Positions 10,159-21,049 are shown, counted from the stretch's first letter. The stretch: DNA of 64,000 nucleotides from Cristatella mucedo (GCA_009760855.2 WPIO01000011.1:1781001-1845000), one strand, 5' to 3'. The notes: a model not told the origin generated them from the letters alone. Translations and numbers: made by a program.

Positions 10159-11624
10159 TTTTTTTATAAGCGAGCCTCCGGAGCGATCCGACCGAGCCCG
10201 ATCCACGGCACCGAGCTGTTTTAACCCGAAGCTCAGGCTCAGGCTTATTGCTGCGCGCAGATAAATCGCCGAGTGTGTGAGATCGCGTGCTTCCGGCTTT
10301 ATTGCTTCCGGCTTTATTGGTTTCGCCGAAAACGGTAACGGACGATCCAGCATTCTAAAAAGGCATCTAGATGCTTGCCCGTCGCGATCGCTGCTCGATG
10401 AAGTTCTTCGCACAGCGCAGGGCAGCGGCTGAATTAAAACCGTTCTAGTTGTTAATAATACTCTTTAAAAGGAAAAACGCGAAGCTTCCTGTACTCAAGT
10501 GCTTATAAAATCCGAGCCTTGGAGGATTCGCGGAAGGATGAAGAAACGACAGGCTATGAGCGGGAAAGTTAGGAGTACACTCAATAGGACGAGATCGGGG
10601 ATGTATGAACGGATTTATAAAATCAGATGCTTAACAAAATTCCTCAGTTTCTATGCTTTCGCTCTTTCGGGCTGTGCGAGTTTCTTCGGAGTGGGTAGGA
10701 GAGCTGTAGCACTCAGAGAGAGCTCTCTAGGGTAGGAGAGCTGTAGCACCCGCAGCCGCCGCCGCGAGCTAGGCTGCGAAGCCGCTCACACCCAGAATTT
10801 AGCAGAATTTCTCCAGCAGAATACCGATAGCCCGGTCCTCGTGGCCATCGAGCTAGATATAATTTCCTGGAGAAGAATAGGCTCATTCTCTCTACGCTTG
10901 GGCGCTCGCTCGAGAGTCTGGATCGGATCGTCCAGAGAACGTTTAGCCGAGTGTCTGCGCACGCGCCTGAGTACCCGACAATAATTTCTGCCGATTCCGC
11001 AGCATTAGAGGCGGCAGTTCGAGTGTTCGCACAGAGTGCTGCAAGTTCCGCTGCTTAATTTACTCCACATTTCCCGGGTTTCACTTTACAGTTTAAGTTT
11101 CTTTTTCGAAACTCCGCACACTCCGACTTTTTATGCTAAATATATTCAAGCGGTACTGAGAGGGGCATATGCCGCTAAAAATCTGCTGCTCATAAATGCA
11201 AAATAAAGCGCGCGAGACGCTCTGCAGCAAAGAGTCGTACTCTGTGTAAATTTTGAATCCGTGAAACTTGTGTAACCGCTAAAATAATAGCGCATTGAAA
11301 TGTGGCGTGCTACACTAGCTAGATTATGACGATCCCGGAGATTCCTGAATAGCCATTCCTGCATTATAACCTCCAAGAGCCGGATTATTGTATATTATTT
11401 CTCGTTAGGAAAATGTAGCTGGGCATCTGAAGTAGTAGGTAGTCCGTTGTACTCGAAGCTCTGAGTTCTACGTTCGCGGCGGGGGGGGACGGTAACTCGA
11501 CGGCGGCTTGTGAGGCGGCGGTCATCTCACCGCCCACAGCTGAACGGCCCCAGCCCTCCGGCCCCCCGCCCCACTTCGCCGCGGAGACGCAAAAGTAGCC
11601 GGCGGCCGCGGGGCGGCGTCGGCT
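10159..11624. other. Unannotated intergenic DNA
   Basis: A 24-bp phrase, GGTAGGAGAGCTGTAGCAC, is repeated near 10695 and 10733. No gene is recognisable. Confidence 0.4.
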
Positions 11625-11832
11625 GCTTTGTGTATGCTGCCACTAACCACATTTGCATGCTGACCCTGTGCATGTCACCCCTAACCATGTTATTCATTTT
11701 GTTTGTTTTTCAAGCATGATTTTACTCACCATTCAATTGCATTTCCCTTTGCAGCAAATGTAAAGTGCCTAGAACGAGATTTAAGTTCTCTGAGGGCGCT
11801 TTATCAAGTACATTAATATTATTATTCGCTCA
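11625..11832 (+). mobile_element. Family B 3' end, tail intact
   Basis: It contains CTGCCACTAACCACATTTGC, GTGCATGTCACCCCTAACCA, TTTGCAGCAAATGTAAAGTG, the stem-loop CCTAGAACGAGATTTAAGTT / CTCTGAGGGCGC and the (ATT)n end. Only the 3' untranslated region was inserted (strong 5' truncation). Confidence 0.85.
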
Positions 11833-11930
11833 GAGGACCGCCGAGACGCCGCCGGCGGCGGCCAGTGCGGCAGCGGCGGCGGCCGGTGCGGCGGCCGTGC
11901 GCTCGCTGTCGACTCGTTGCCTGCCCGGCC

Positions 11931-11986
11931 GCTCACCGCGACGCTCTGGAGGTCGCATCTGCGACCTCCAGAGCGTCGCGGTGAGC
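11931..11986. repeat. Perfect inverted repeat, 27-bp arms
   Basis: The left arm begins GCTCACCGCGACGCTCTGG. A 2-nt spacer follows, then the exact reverse complement. Confidence 0.97.
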
Positions 11987-12880
11987 GCATGAGCGGCCGC
12001 GCCTCTCAGACCCGCCGCGAGCGCGCGCCTCTCCGCGGCGGCGGAATTCCCGTCGGCGCGGTCGAGGTCAGGCGAGCGACTTCCGACGACCGCCACGCCC
12101 ATCGAATTATCGTCGCGCGATAACTCGCCACCCAAAGGTCGCCCGCTGATCGCCCGTGTGCTCGGCGACTGCGCCGGCGGCGGGCGATCCGAGGCGGCGC
12201 CGCCTCCTCCCTATCTGCTCGGCGGCGGCGGCGGCGGCGCGCTAGTCCTCTCGCTAGGACGTCCCGTGCGCGCTCGCCTTCGCGAGCTGAGGAGCAGCGG
12301 CGGCGGCGGAGGAGGGCGGTAAGGTAACTGCTGCTGCTGCGGGGGCGGCCGCTGCGACTACGTGGCCGCCGCCGCCGGCGCTAGGCTCTTCCAGAGGCGG
12401 ACGGCGGGCAGGGGGCGGGGGCGGTGTTCTGCCGCCACCGCGCTGAGAAACTCTCCAGGCTCCCTACCGCAGGCAGTGTCCGGGATTGTCCAGGAGCGTC
12501 CGGCACCAGCGAGCGAAACGCAATGGCTGAGGCGGCGGCTCGAGCTGCCGCCGCCGCACGGGCTCGACGCCGTAAGGGTACGGCGCAAGTAGTCGCCCCG
12601 CCGCCGCCGCTGCAGGCGCTGCGGCGGCGCCGTAGGTGGCCGCCGCCGCTGCCGCCGGGCGAGGGGGGGGGGGCGCACGTCGAAGGCTTCTAGCCAATCG
12701 CCGCCGCCGCCGCCGCTTCCGACTCGCAGATCGGTTCGACGTCGGTTTCGGCTGCGTCCTGACTGAATCGAGTTGAGCGAGGCTAATTGGTCAGGGTCGG
12801 CATTGCCTTGGAGACCAGGACGCCGAAGGGACCGTTGCTCGACGCCGGTTCCAGCGCCCTAAGAAGCGGAATCGAGTATC

Positions 12881-13104
12881 GCTCTCTCTCGCTCCCTCTC
12901 TGTCTCTCTCCCTCTCTGTCTCTCTCCCTCTCTCTTTGTCTCTCTGTCCCTCTTTTTCTCTCTCTCCGTCTGTCTCCGTCTGTCTCTATCTTTCTCTGTC
13001 TCTGTCTCTGTCCCTTTCTGTCCCTCTCTGTCTCTGTCCCTCTCTCCGTCTCTCTCTGTCTCTGTCTCTCTCCGTGTCTCTCTCTGTCTGTCTCTGTCTG
13101 TCCC

Positions 13105-13135
<31 letters not shown>

Positions 13136-13415
13136 GTCCCTCTCTGTCTCTGCCTCTCTCTGTCTCTGCCTCCCTCTGTCCCTCTCTGTCTCTGCCTCTC
13201 TCTGTCCCTCTCTCCGTCTCTCTGTGTCCCTCTCTGTCTCTGCCTCTCTCTGTCCCTCTCTCTGTCTCTCTGTGTCCCTCTCTGTCTCTGTCTCTCTGTC
13301 TGTCCCTCTCTGTCTCTGTCCCTCTCTGTTTCTGCCTCTCTCTGTCCCTCTCTCTGTCTGTCTCTCTCTCTCTCTCTCCCCGTCTCTCCCTCCCTCTTCT
13401 CTCTATCTCCCTCCG
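12881..13415. repeat. TC/CTGTC-rich simple repeat tract
   Basis: About 0.53 kb of TCTC, TCTG and TCCC units on +, upstream of the HVCN1 coding start. All frames are open through it, giving Ser/Leu or Arg/Glu-rich pseudo-proteins. Confidence 0.95.
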
Positions 13416-13746
13416 CGCCGCCGCCTCGCTCCGCAGCCGCTGTCCGTACGCCAACCGAGCCGAGCGGAAGTTCGCCGTCGCCACTGTCACAGCCGTCGCC
13501 AAAGACCTCTCGCTGGCCCCGAGAGGCCCGTCGCCGCAGCTGCAGCTTTGTCGTTCCCGGCGGTAGGCAGGACGCCTCGACGCTACGCCATCGGAGAGAG
13601 CGAAGGCGTACGCGCGATTTAGCCAAGAAGGATGCCGAACCTCGACTTGTCCCATGGGGCTGCCATGTCCATCTCTAATGTCCATCTAATGCAACATAGC
13701 GGATGTCCGCCCGCAGCTCCGCAAAGCCGCAGAGCAAGGACTAAGT

Positions 13747-13786
13747 GAGCGTCGCGCTGCAGAGAGCTCTCTGCAGCGCGACGCTC
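13747..13786. repeat. Perfect 40-bp palindrome
   Basis: GAGCGTCGCGCTGCAGAGAG is followed at once by its exact reverse complement. Confidence 0.97.
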
Positions 13787-14111
13787 CAAGCCCTGAGCGG
13801 CTTTCCGTGCGCATTCGATCGCTGTCGGCCAGAAGTGCGCCGGACGCCGCCCCCTCCCCGTCCCCCCCCCCCCCCCCCCCGTTCGGCGCTTCTGCGTCGG
13901 AGCGGGCGACTCCGAGACATCGTCCGCAGGGCGTCGCTGCCGCCGCTGGGGCATCGGACGCCCGCTCCCATTGCAGAGCAGCCGCGATCGGGCCGCGAAC
14001 ACGCGACACTCTTTCGAGACCGGCGGGAGCGACGGCCGCGTTGGACGACTGAGATCGCTCGCGGAATTCCCCGCTCGTCCGGCAAGTCTTTCCGGGTGAG
14101 GCGCGGACGCA

Positions 14112-14793
14112 ATGCCGCCTCCGACAGCCGCAGCCGTAGACGCCGCCGCTGCCGGCGCCGACGGAGCAAGGCAGCAAGGCAGCAAGGGCGAAATGGACGA
14201 AGTGAACCTTGAGTCGGATAGGTCTCCGGCCGGCCACCTCGGCGCGTCGGCCTCGTCGTGGTGGCAGCGACGCCCGTCGCTCGCCCAAGCGCGAGCGAGC
14301 GCGCGGTCGCTGCTGAACGCGACGGGCTTTCACGTGTGCGTCGTCATCCTCGTCGTCGTCGACTGCGCTCTCGTCATAGCAGAGCTCCTGATCGATCTGG
14401 ACGTGTTCAGCGACAAGGCGAGCGAGAGCGACCTTCACCCGCCGCCGCCGCTGGCGCCGACCTCGCCGTCCAGCAACGCGACGGTCGGCGCCGCACCGGC
14501 GGCGGCGGACGTCGCAGCCGCAGAGGCGGCCACCGGTTTCAACCTGCCGGCCGCTGCGCGGGTTCTGCACTTCTGCAGCATCGCCATACTGAGCGCGTTC
14601 TTGCTGGAGACGCTCGGCAAGGTGTTTGCCCTCGGCCGCGAGTTCCTGCGTCACAAGCTCGAAGTGGCCGACGCGCTCATCGTCGTCGTCTCGTTCTCGC
14701 TCGACGTGGCCTTCGCCGACGACGAGCGCGCCACGAGCGCGTTCGGCCTGCTCGTGGCGCTGCGACTCTGGCGAGTCGCTCGCATCGTCAATG
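14112..14793 (+). CDS. HVCN1: Voltage-gated proton channel Hv1, coding exon 1 (N-terminus to end of S4)
   Basis: Hv1 moves protons out of the cell or phagosome when the membrane depolarises. Here residues 1-227 are encoded. The cytosolic N-terminus is Ala-rich. S1 is at about 73-95 (VVVDCALVIAELL) with Asp84 matching the human selectivity residue D112. S2 is at about 150-174 with Glu166 and Lys170 (human E153, K157). S3 is at about 183-203 with Glu184 and Asp187 (human E171, D174). S4 is LRLWRVARIVN with Arg218, Arg221, Arg224 and Asn227 (human R205, R208, R211, N214). Zinc ligand His140 is kept as His153, but human His193 aligns without gaps to Arg206. The S1-S2 loop is long (about 50 residues), Ala/Pro-rich, with one N-glycosylation site (NAT). 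The first in-frame ATG is used; Met28 is an alternative. The exon ends in phase 1 at a GTAAGC donor. No phosphatase or pore domain follows, so this is not a VSP or a cation channel. Confidence 0.95.
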
Positions 14794-14873
14794 GTAAGCG
14801 ACGCCGCCTGCAGCGACGGCTCTATGTCTCTGCTTGCACCCGGCGAGCTGGGCCCGCGAGCGACGAGAGACCT

Positions 14874-14899
14874 GAGGGGCGGGGCGGGGCGGGGCGGGC
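14874..14899 (+). promoter_or_regulatory. GGGGC run (Sp1-like sites or G-quadruplex) after the HVCN1 donor
   Basis: Five G-runs spaced by single C residues lie about 80 bp inside the intron. They fit both GC-box sites and a four-run G-quadruplex; which applies cannot be decided here. Confidence 0.5.
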
Positions 14900-15037
14900 T
14901 TTAGCCTGCTCCGCCTTGGTAGGACGAGACGAATGCGCCGCTCAGGAGCGATCCGCTGGGAGGCGGAGGCGGAGGCGGCGGCGGCGGCTCAGCACCGCCC
15001 CTGGCTACGCCTGCAGAGACAGACGCCGCCGCGCTCT

Positions 15038-15080
15038 CGGAGTTACAGCGACGGAGATACATTAGATTGCATTACATTTG
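15038..15080 (+). mobile_element. Family A tail relic
   Basis: GAGTTACAGCGACGGAGATA followed by CATTAGATTGCATTACATT matches the end of family A plus its (TTACA)n-like tail, as seen on - at 56131-56165. Confidence 0.6.
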
Positions 15081-15414
15081 GAGGTTAGGAATTAAGGGAG
15101 TTAGCCGGTCGGCGCATCTTTTTCTCGACTTTTTTCGCGGGCGAGAGAAGCGCTGCCGGAGCGACACGACGATAGCCGTCGGCGCGCACGATACGATGAT
15201 TTCTGGAGGTGGCCGCCGTCATTTTTAAAAAAAAGAAGTATTTTTTCCAAGAGTTTGTCAAGAGTTACTTGCTGCTCAGGTAGTTTCAAGAGACGTTTCT
15301 TGCGTTGTGCCTCATCCGGAAACTGCTGGTGAGGCGAGTACGCGGAGTGCACTGCATGCTACCAGCGTCTTCTTACGCGACACTCTCAAGCTTCAAGCTC
15401 GTTAGAACCGGGGT

Positions 15415-15730
15415 ATTATGTCAGTTTTATGTGCTTTTTTTGGAGTTAGACACTGGTTTTTAGATAAGCTTTTGGAGTTAGACACTGGGTTTTATGTCAG
15501 TCTTTGGAGTTAGATAGTAGGTTTTATGTCAGTTTTTGGAGTTTCTGGAGTTAGGCACTGGGTTTTATATAGGTTTTGGAGTTAGATATTGGGTTTTATG
15601 TCAGTTTTAAGAGTTTCTGGGGCTAGAACCTGGGTTTATGTCAGTTTTTGAAGTTTTTGGAGTTATACACTGGATGCAATATAGGTTTTGAGAGTTAGCA
15701 ACTGGGTCTGATGTCCGTTTTTGGAGAGGG
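15415..15730. repeat. Degenerate tandem repeat in the HVCN1 intron
   Basis: The phrases TTTTATGTCAGTTTTTGGAG and TTAGACACTGGG recur about eight times with uneven spacing and many substitutions: an old, decaying array. Confidence 0.8.
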
Positions 15731-15950
15731 GTTTTCGCTCCGCTAGGAAGGGGCGTGAGTGACCGCTTTCTTTCTGTTTGGCCTTTGAACCTAAACAGAC
15801 CTTCCGCCAGACAGCACTCCATCTGGTTGCGGCGCCGCTCTCCTCAAATTCGCTGCTCTTTTTAGTACGGGCCCAAGAGCATTCCCGGGTGACGCCCCAA
15901 CGACGTAGCGCGAGCTTGCGGTGCCTGCGGCGCGAGCGGGGTGCTGCGTA

Positions 15951-16217
15951 GCCTTTCTAGAGCCTTCCGGCTGGCGGAGACTTTCTAGAGCCTTCCGGCT
16001 GGCGGAGACTTTCTAGAGCCTTCCGGCTGGCGGAGACTTTCTAGAGCCTTCCGGCTGGCGGAGACTTTCTAGAGCCTTCCGGCTGGCGTAGCCTTTCTAG
16101 AGCCTTCCGGCTGGCGTAGCCTTTCTAGAGCCTTTCGGCTGGCGGAGACTTTCTAGAGCCTTTCGGCTGGCGTAGCCTTTCTAGAGCCTTTCGGCTGGCG
16201 GAGACTTTCCAGAGCTG
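15951..16217. repeat. 28-bp minisatellite, about 9.5 units
   Basis: The unit CTTTCTAGAGCCTTCCGGCT plus GGCGGAGA repeats in exact 28-bp register. Two variant sites (GGAGA/GTAGC and CCTTCC/CCTTTC) alternate between units. Confidence 0.96.
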
Positions 16218-17046
16218 CGCGCCTTCGGCTCGGCTATTGAAGGAGATGACTATTGAAGGAGTTGACCTAGGACTTGAAAATGCGCTGTACAGCAGGCTTC
16301 CTGTCACTCCCACTCAAGATAAAGATGGGACGGCTCACTATCTCAAAGCTTCCTGGCTCAGCGAAGCGTGCCCAGAGCAGCGGCGGAGGCGGCCGCGTGC
16401 GGGGGGATGGGAATACGTCCGCGCGCGAGCATCGCCGCTCTACGTCTCGCCGCGTCTAAGCGGCGGCGGCGGTGGCTGCGCCGTGACGCACGATTCGAGC
16501 TCGCTCTCGGTCGCTGGCTCGCCGCCGCCGAGCGAGACCCGTGGGCAGCGACCGAGCATAGAATTAGAATGTGGCCAAGCAAGAAGAAAATCGCCGCAGC
16601 CGTCATCATCGCGGCTTGCCGACCGATATCGGGCACTTTGCAATCGGCTACGCAACCGCGCGAGCTGCGCTAACCGTGACCGGTGCTCGGAACCCTCCCG
16701 GCGTGGTCGTGCAAACTTTCTCAGACGGATTACTGGCGCGAACCACTGTGCATCTTTCGCGTCCATTCTCCTTCCGCTAGTGCGGCGTCTGGTGGAAGTA
16801 AGGCCGCTGGGAACGCCCGGCTCCGAGTGACCTGCAACGAAGACGTACTGTGGGTTGGCTCGAGCGTCGCGGGAGAGCATCTGCTACCTGGGAGGGCATC
16901 TGTCACGTGGCGTGTCGTCTGCCACGCGGGCATCCGTCCGAGGGCTCGGAATTTCTGTTTTATAAGTTCGCTAGCGCCAGGGGGTCGCGGCGTAGCAGAT
17001 TAAACGATACTGACGGTAGCAGCAGACGACAGAGCAGCCGGGAAGA

Positions 17047-17232
<186 letters not shown>

Positions 17233-17934
17233 CATGCCTACTCATAGCAACGGACATACAGACACCGAAAGTGCACGCATTTGCAAGTGCAGCAGCTAGT
17301 CGGGGGCAGCAGCAGCAGGTTTGATAAAGCTCTCAGCATCGTGATGTCATCATCTGATGAGATGATGTCACCATCAGAGATGATGATCATCGTCGCCTGC
17401 GTCCGCTCATCATCGCGGCTAGCCGATTGGCGGCTCGGCGGAGGAATCCGGCGGTCCCGGCGGTAGCCCTCTGGCGATGTGGCGCCGGATCGCCGCCTCA
17501 GGTCACGAGGTCACGGGGCTTGGATCCTGCAGGCCGCGGGGGTGTCAGCAGAATGCCAGGCAGCAATGCAGCACGATCGGGCGGCGCGCAACGCCACTTC
17601 GCGGGCATGTAGCAAGGACTTTTTTAGTGGGAGGCTAGACCTTGACCTCGAATAACGTTACCAAAATCCATGGTAGGGGGCGACCTCACACACGTTCTTT
17701 TCTCCCGTGGCAGATTAGCACGCCGACACGAAATCTTCCAAATGCTTTCGATTTAGTTGATACAACTTTGCGATTTGGCGCCAGAGGTATTACAGACGCA
17801 GCTCTCTATTTTAACCCTACAATGGAAAGGAAATGATAATTACGGTAGGCCATGGCTGTGACAATTTGCAAGGGATATTTGCAACTTATTAAAAAAAGAA
17901 TAGCTCTTCCAGGGGGCACAGCGATGTCGCTTTT

Positions 17935-18443
17935 AGGGTTTATGGTTTTAGGGTTTAGTGTTTAGTGTTTAGGTTTTAGATTTTAGATTTTAGGGTTTAG
18001 GATTTAGGGTGGGCTGCGCCTCCGCCGCCTAATACCGCCCTTGCTCGTATTCCTCGCGTTAATGAATGCGTATTAGGGCGTAACGAGATCTCTTGAGATG
18101 GAGATATACTCAGTAGACCTCTGAGGCTTAGCACTAATTCGCAGGAACGCGAGGCGCGCCGTAGCGCGCGCCCCCGGTTTGACGGGTACGAACACGTGCC
18201 TGGTGGCGTCGAGCGGAACCGCACTCCCACGGGAGTTCGGTCCCGCGGGACCGAACTGAACTGTATGGCTCACTGACGCCGTTACCGCCGCCGAAACCCG
18301 ACGAAACCCGAATACCGCCGACGCCGCAGTCGCAGCTGCTGCCGCCTCCGCTTGCCCCATTAAATACCATCCTTCCAATCCATCCATCCTTCTCATTATA
18401 CTGATTTTATTTTATTTCAATAGAGCATGAACTTCATTGGATC

Positions 18444-18479
<36 letters not shown>

Positions 18480-18695
18480 GATCCAATGAAGTTCATGCTC
18501 TATTGAAATAAAATAAAATCAGTATTATATATAAATATATATATATATAAATATATATAACTAAGAATACGCATATACATATACATATATGTATTCTTAG
18601 TTATGCATTCATAAACATGGGGGAAATGTCCTACCTCCGGGGGGGGGAAATGTCCAGGGAGGAAATTTACAGTGGGGAAATGTCCTACAACCGCG
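17935..18695 (+). repeat. Telomere-like composite element, copy A
   Basis: In order: a degenerate TTTAGGG array (17935-18010); a GC-rich body with ACTCAGTAGACCTCTGA and GACGGGTACGAACACGTGCC; CCTTCCAATCCATCCATC; a 128-bp palindrome around (TA)n (18398-18525); a second small hairpin (18559-18602); then repeats of GGGGAAATGTCC. Copy B at 54535-55435 has the same parts in the same order. No protein is encoded, so it is either a non-autonomous mobile element or a dispersed satellite. The left GACATT end seen in copy B is missing here. Confidence 0.8.
18398..18525. repeat. 128-bp palindrome with (TA)n centre
   Basis: Left arm ACTGATTTTATTTTATTTCA, then ATAGAGCATGAACTTCATTG, GATCGTG; the right arm is its exact reverse complement; the TA repeat forms the centre. 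Confidence 0.97.
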
Positions 18696-19105
18696 TGCGC
18701 ACCGCCAACCCTTTTCGGGGGAAGGGCCTTGTAAAATGAAGACAGTGGGACGCTGCAATGGGACCACACCCCCCCCCCGGTGCCCCCCCCCCCCCGCAAT
18801 GGGAACCTTCCCCCCCCCCGCCCGGCAGTGAGAGCATCCTCAGTGGGAGAGCCGATGCAAAGCGTCGCTCCGTAGGCTCGTCGAGACCAGCGACGCCTCG
18901 GCAGCTGCTCTCGCCCTAAAAGCGGCGTTTATAGAGTCCATCCCGCTTCTGTCCGGCTTGTGTTCGGCGCAGGTTGTGTGGCTTCCGCTTCCGCCTCGTT
19001 TCCAGCTTCGGTCGTCATTCTCGTAGGAAAGTAAGTTTGCCTTCCATCGGTCAGTTTCCTACGCCGCTCCAGCCACAGAGTGGTCACCGCAGGAAAAGTA
19101 CCTTT

Positions 19106-19152
19106 TTAAGGAAAGTAAGACACGGCACTCCAGCGTGTCTTACTTTCCTTAA
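19106..19152. repeat. Hairpin, 18-bp perfect arms, 11-nt loop
   Basis: Left arm TTAAGGAAAGTAAGACAC and its exact reverse complement. The stem is shorter than usual for an animal microRNA precursor, so I do not call an RNA gene. Confidence 0.9.
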
Positions 19153-19862
19153 ACTTACTTCAACTCGCAGTGTCTCAATACAACGGGGGCTCTCGAGAAA
19201 CGCATCGATAATTCCGCCCGGTCAGGTCGTCCGCCCAGTCTTTCCCAGCGATGAAGAAGGCGTGCACGCGACACGGCGCCATTGATTGGTCGTTCGCTCG
19301 GTCTTGCTCCGGTCTTAGCCAAGAGGTAGAACGATGCTCAGATTCCGAGTCTTCGCGAAATCCTCCATCGGCCTCGGAGCGCTCCTCCCTAGTCTTGGTG
19401 ACGTGAGCACAACAGACTGAAGCGAGGCTGAAGCCGGAGTCTGACGCTGAAACCGGGCTGCAAAGTCGGACCGCGTAAACTCGGATTAAGCGTGCCGACC
19501 GACCCTCTTCCCTGGACGCTTGGCAGCTACCGGGGAGAGAATACCGGACTGAGTCCGGCTCCAGCGGGCCCCAGCGTCCCAGTGCGAATGTACGAGGTGG
19601 TACATGCCGCTTCCGGAGCCCCTTCGAGGGTTGCTAAAGCCTTGCTCCTCCTCCCCCCCCTCCGGTGGGAGGGGAAGCCTCCTGCCTAGGGGCACGCCTC
19701 TGTGGCGTCCCAAATGGGAGGCCCAACAGGTTCTGTCCAACGAACGCCGACGCTCAGCAGCAGCGCGTACCCGCCGCCGCCGTCGGAGGAGGAGGAGCGT
19801 AGCTGTGACAAGTCACCGAGGCATCCATCATAGGAACGCTGTCTCGTCGACATCGTTTGCAG

Positions 19863-20179
19863 GCATAATCGTGTCCGTCAAGACGCAGGCCGCGTCGCAG
19901 GTGGACAAGGAGCGCTCTCTGCGCACCGAGGCGGAAAAGGAGCTGTCCTCGTTCGCCGAGTTTTGCGCCGCGCAGGAGCGCGAGATCGACATGCTGCGCA
20001 CCCTGCTCGCTCGGCACGGCGTCGCAGCGCCCAAAGTCGACAAGCCGGCCATACCGCGGAGCAAGGTGAACGCCGCCGCCGAGGCGAACGTGTACCTGGC
20101 CATGCCGGCCATGCTGGCCGCGCCGCAGCCTCAGGCGCTCGGCGGCGCGGCCGACGACCGCCGCCCGGTGCTCGTGTGA
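19863..20179 (+). CDS. HVCN1: Hv1 proton channel, coding exon 2 (coiled coil and C-terminus)
   Basis: The exon follows TTTGCAG and enters in phase 1, completing Gly228. It encodes the cytosolic coiled coil that makes Hv1 a dimer in known homologues: IIVSVKTQ, then a Glu/Lys-rich heptad region with AAQEREIDMLRTLLARHGV. These parallel human IIISVKT and KEQEIERLNKLLRQHGL. After that come about 50 residues rich in Ala, Pro and Gln (ending DDRRPVLV) with no counterpart in the human protein. The stop is TGA at 20177-20179. The full protein would be 332 residues, longer than human Hv1 (273) because of the S1-S2 loop and this tail. Confidence 0.94.
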
Positions 20180-20580
20180 GCGCCGCGGCACGGAGGCTCG
20201 GCCGGCGGCGCCCGCGGATTGCCCTCGCGGATTTTCGGTGCGGCGGTCGCCAGCGAGCGCAGCTTCCGGCGTTGATGTCCCCGTCGCAACGTTGTTCCCG
20301 GTCTCGCGGAACTAACGGCCGCTCGGAGTGTCGTGTGGCCGCGGCAGCAAGCGCAACGCTTGCTGTAGCACGCCGGGCCTCTCAGCCGCGACTGCTGACC
20401 TTAGTGTAGCCAGCACTGGAGCTCGCAGAGCAGTGAGCGGCCGGCGGTTAAGAGAACAAGCGCGGCGAGGAAACAGTCAGCCCGCGGTCCGCCCGCGGTC
20501 CGACGCAGTGCGCCGCCACCGCGCCTAGTGCCGCGGTTTGCCTGTGCTGCGAGGTCAAAGTTCAGGTAGCTAAAATAAAA
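20180..20580 (+). other. HVCN1 3' UTR region with AATAAA
   Basis: GC-rich sequence with no further coding. The first AATAAA is at 20574-20579, but it overlaps the A-rich end of a SINE on -, so its use as poly(A) signal is uncertain. Confidence 0.45.
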
Positions 20581-20752
20581 TACTAGCTGATTCAACAGCC
20601 ACTTTTACATAGCAACAGAAGATCCTTTACGGCTATTACCAGCGATTGCAGCGGTAATACAGGATCACCCACAGCAGGATTCGAATCCACGACCCCTTGA
20701 CCAAAGCCGTGAAAAGCCACCGCCTTAACTACTGTGCGATCCCGGCTCGCCG
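20566..20752 (-). mobile_element. tRNA-derived SINE (SINE-1)
   Basis: On - it has a tRNA-like head with a B-box-like GTGGATTCGAATCCTG, a conserved body (GTAATAGCCGTAAAGGATCT) and an end matching the other copies (AATCAGCTAG) followed by an A/T-rich tail. Six related copies are in this window. Confidence 0.8.
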
Positions 20753-21049
20753 CTTCGGCAGAACAATCTAGCATGCATAGCCCCGCCCTCGAAGAACTTG
20801 TGGGCGCTTTCTGGAATCGTCTGAAATTTCCTGGAAGCTCTCCTGTTCCCCTGCCGCAGCCTCTTTCTCGGAGTTTTAATAATTTCTACGAAAGAATCGA
20901 GGTCAAATCCTTACGGAAAACCTCTGAGCCGAACGCCGAGCGAAGCCATTAATGACCTATCAAGCGCTCGCAGCTGCGGTAAACGACACGAATCCATTAG
21001 TGCACGCACGCCGACGGTAATTCAAGCGAACTCTCATTTCTATTTGAGC
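20753..21049. other. Intergenic DNA
   Basis: Nothing recognisable. Confidence 0.4.

Larger units (their letters stand above)
11833..14111 (+). promoter_or_regulatory. CpG-rich upstream region of HVCN1
   Basis: Very GC- and CpG-rich sequence leads into the HVCN1 start codon. It holds GCC/CGG repeats, two perfect palindromes (11931-11986, 13747-13786), a 0.5 kb TC tract and a C-run near 13860-13879. It probably contains the promoter and 5' UTR, but I see no single TATA box or start site. Long open frames on both strands here come from the base composition. Confidence 0.55.

Noticed and set aside
13686-14654. 322-codon frame on - opposite HVCN1
   Set aside because: It is the shadow of the GC-rich HVCN1 exon; the + strand carries clear Hv1 homology.
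15951-16217. CRISPR-like array
   Set aside because: The 28-bp units are directly adjacent with no spacers, and the DNA is from an animal.
19106-19152. MicroRNA precursor
   Set aside because: An 18-bp stem and 11-nt loop are too short for a typical animal precursor, and many similar unrelated palindromes occur nearby.
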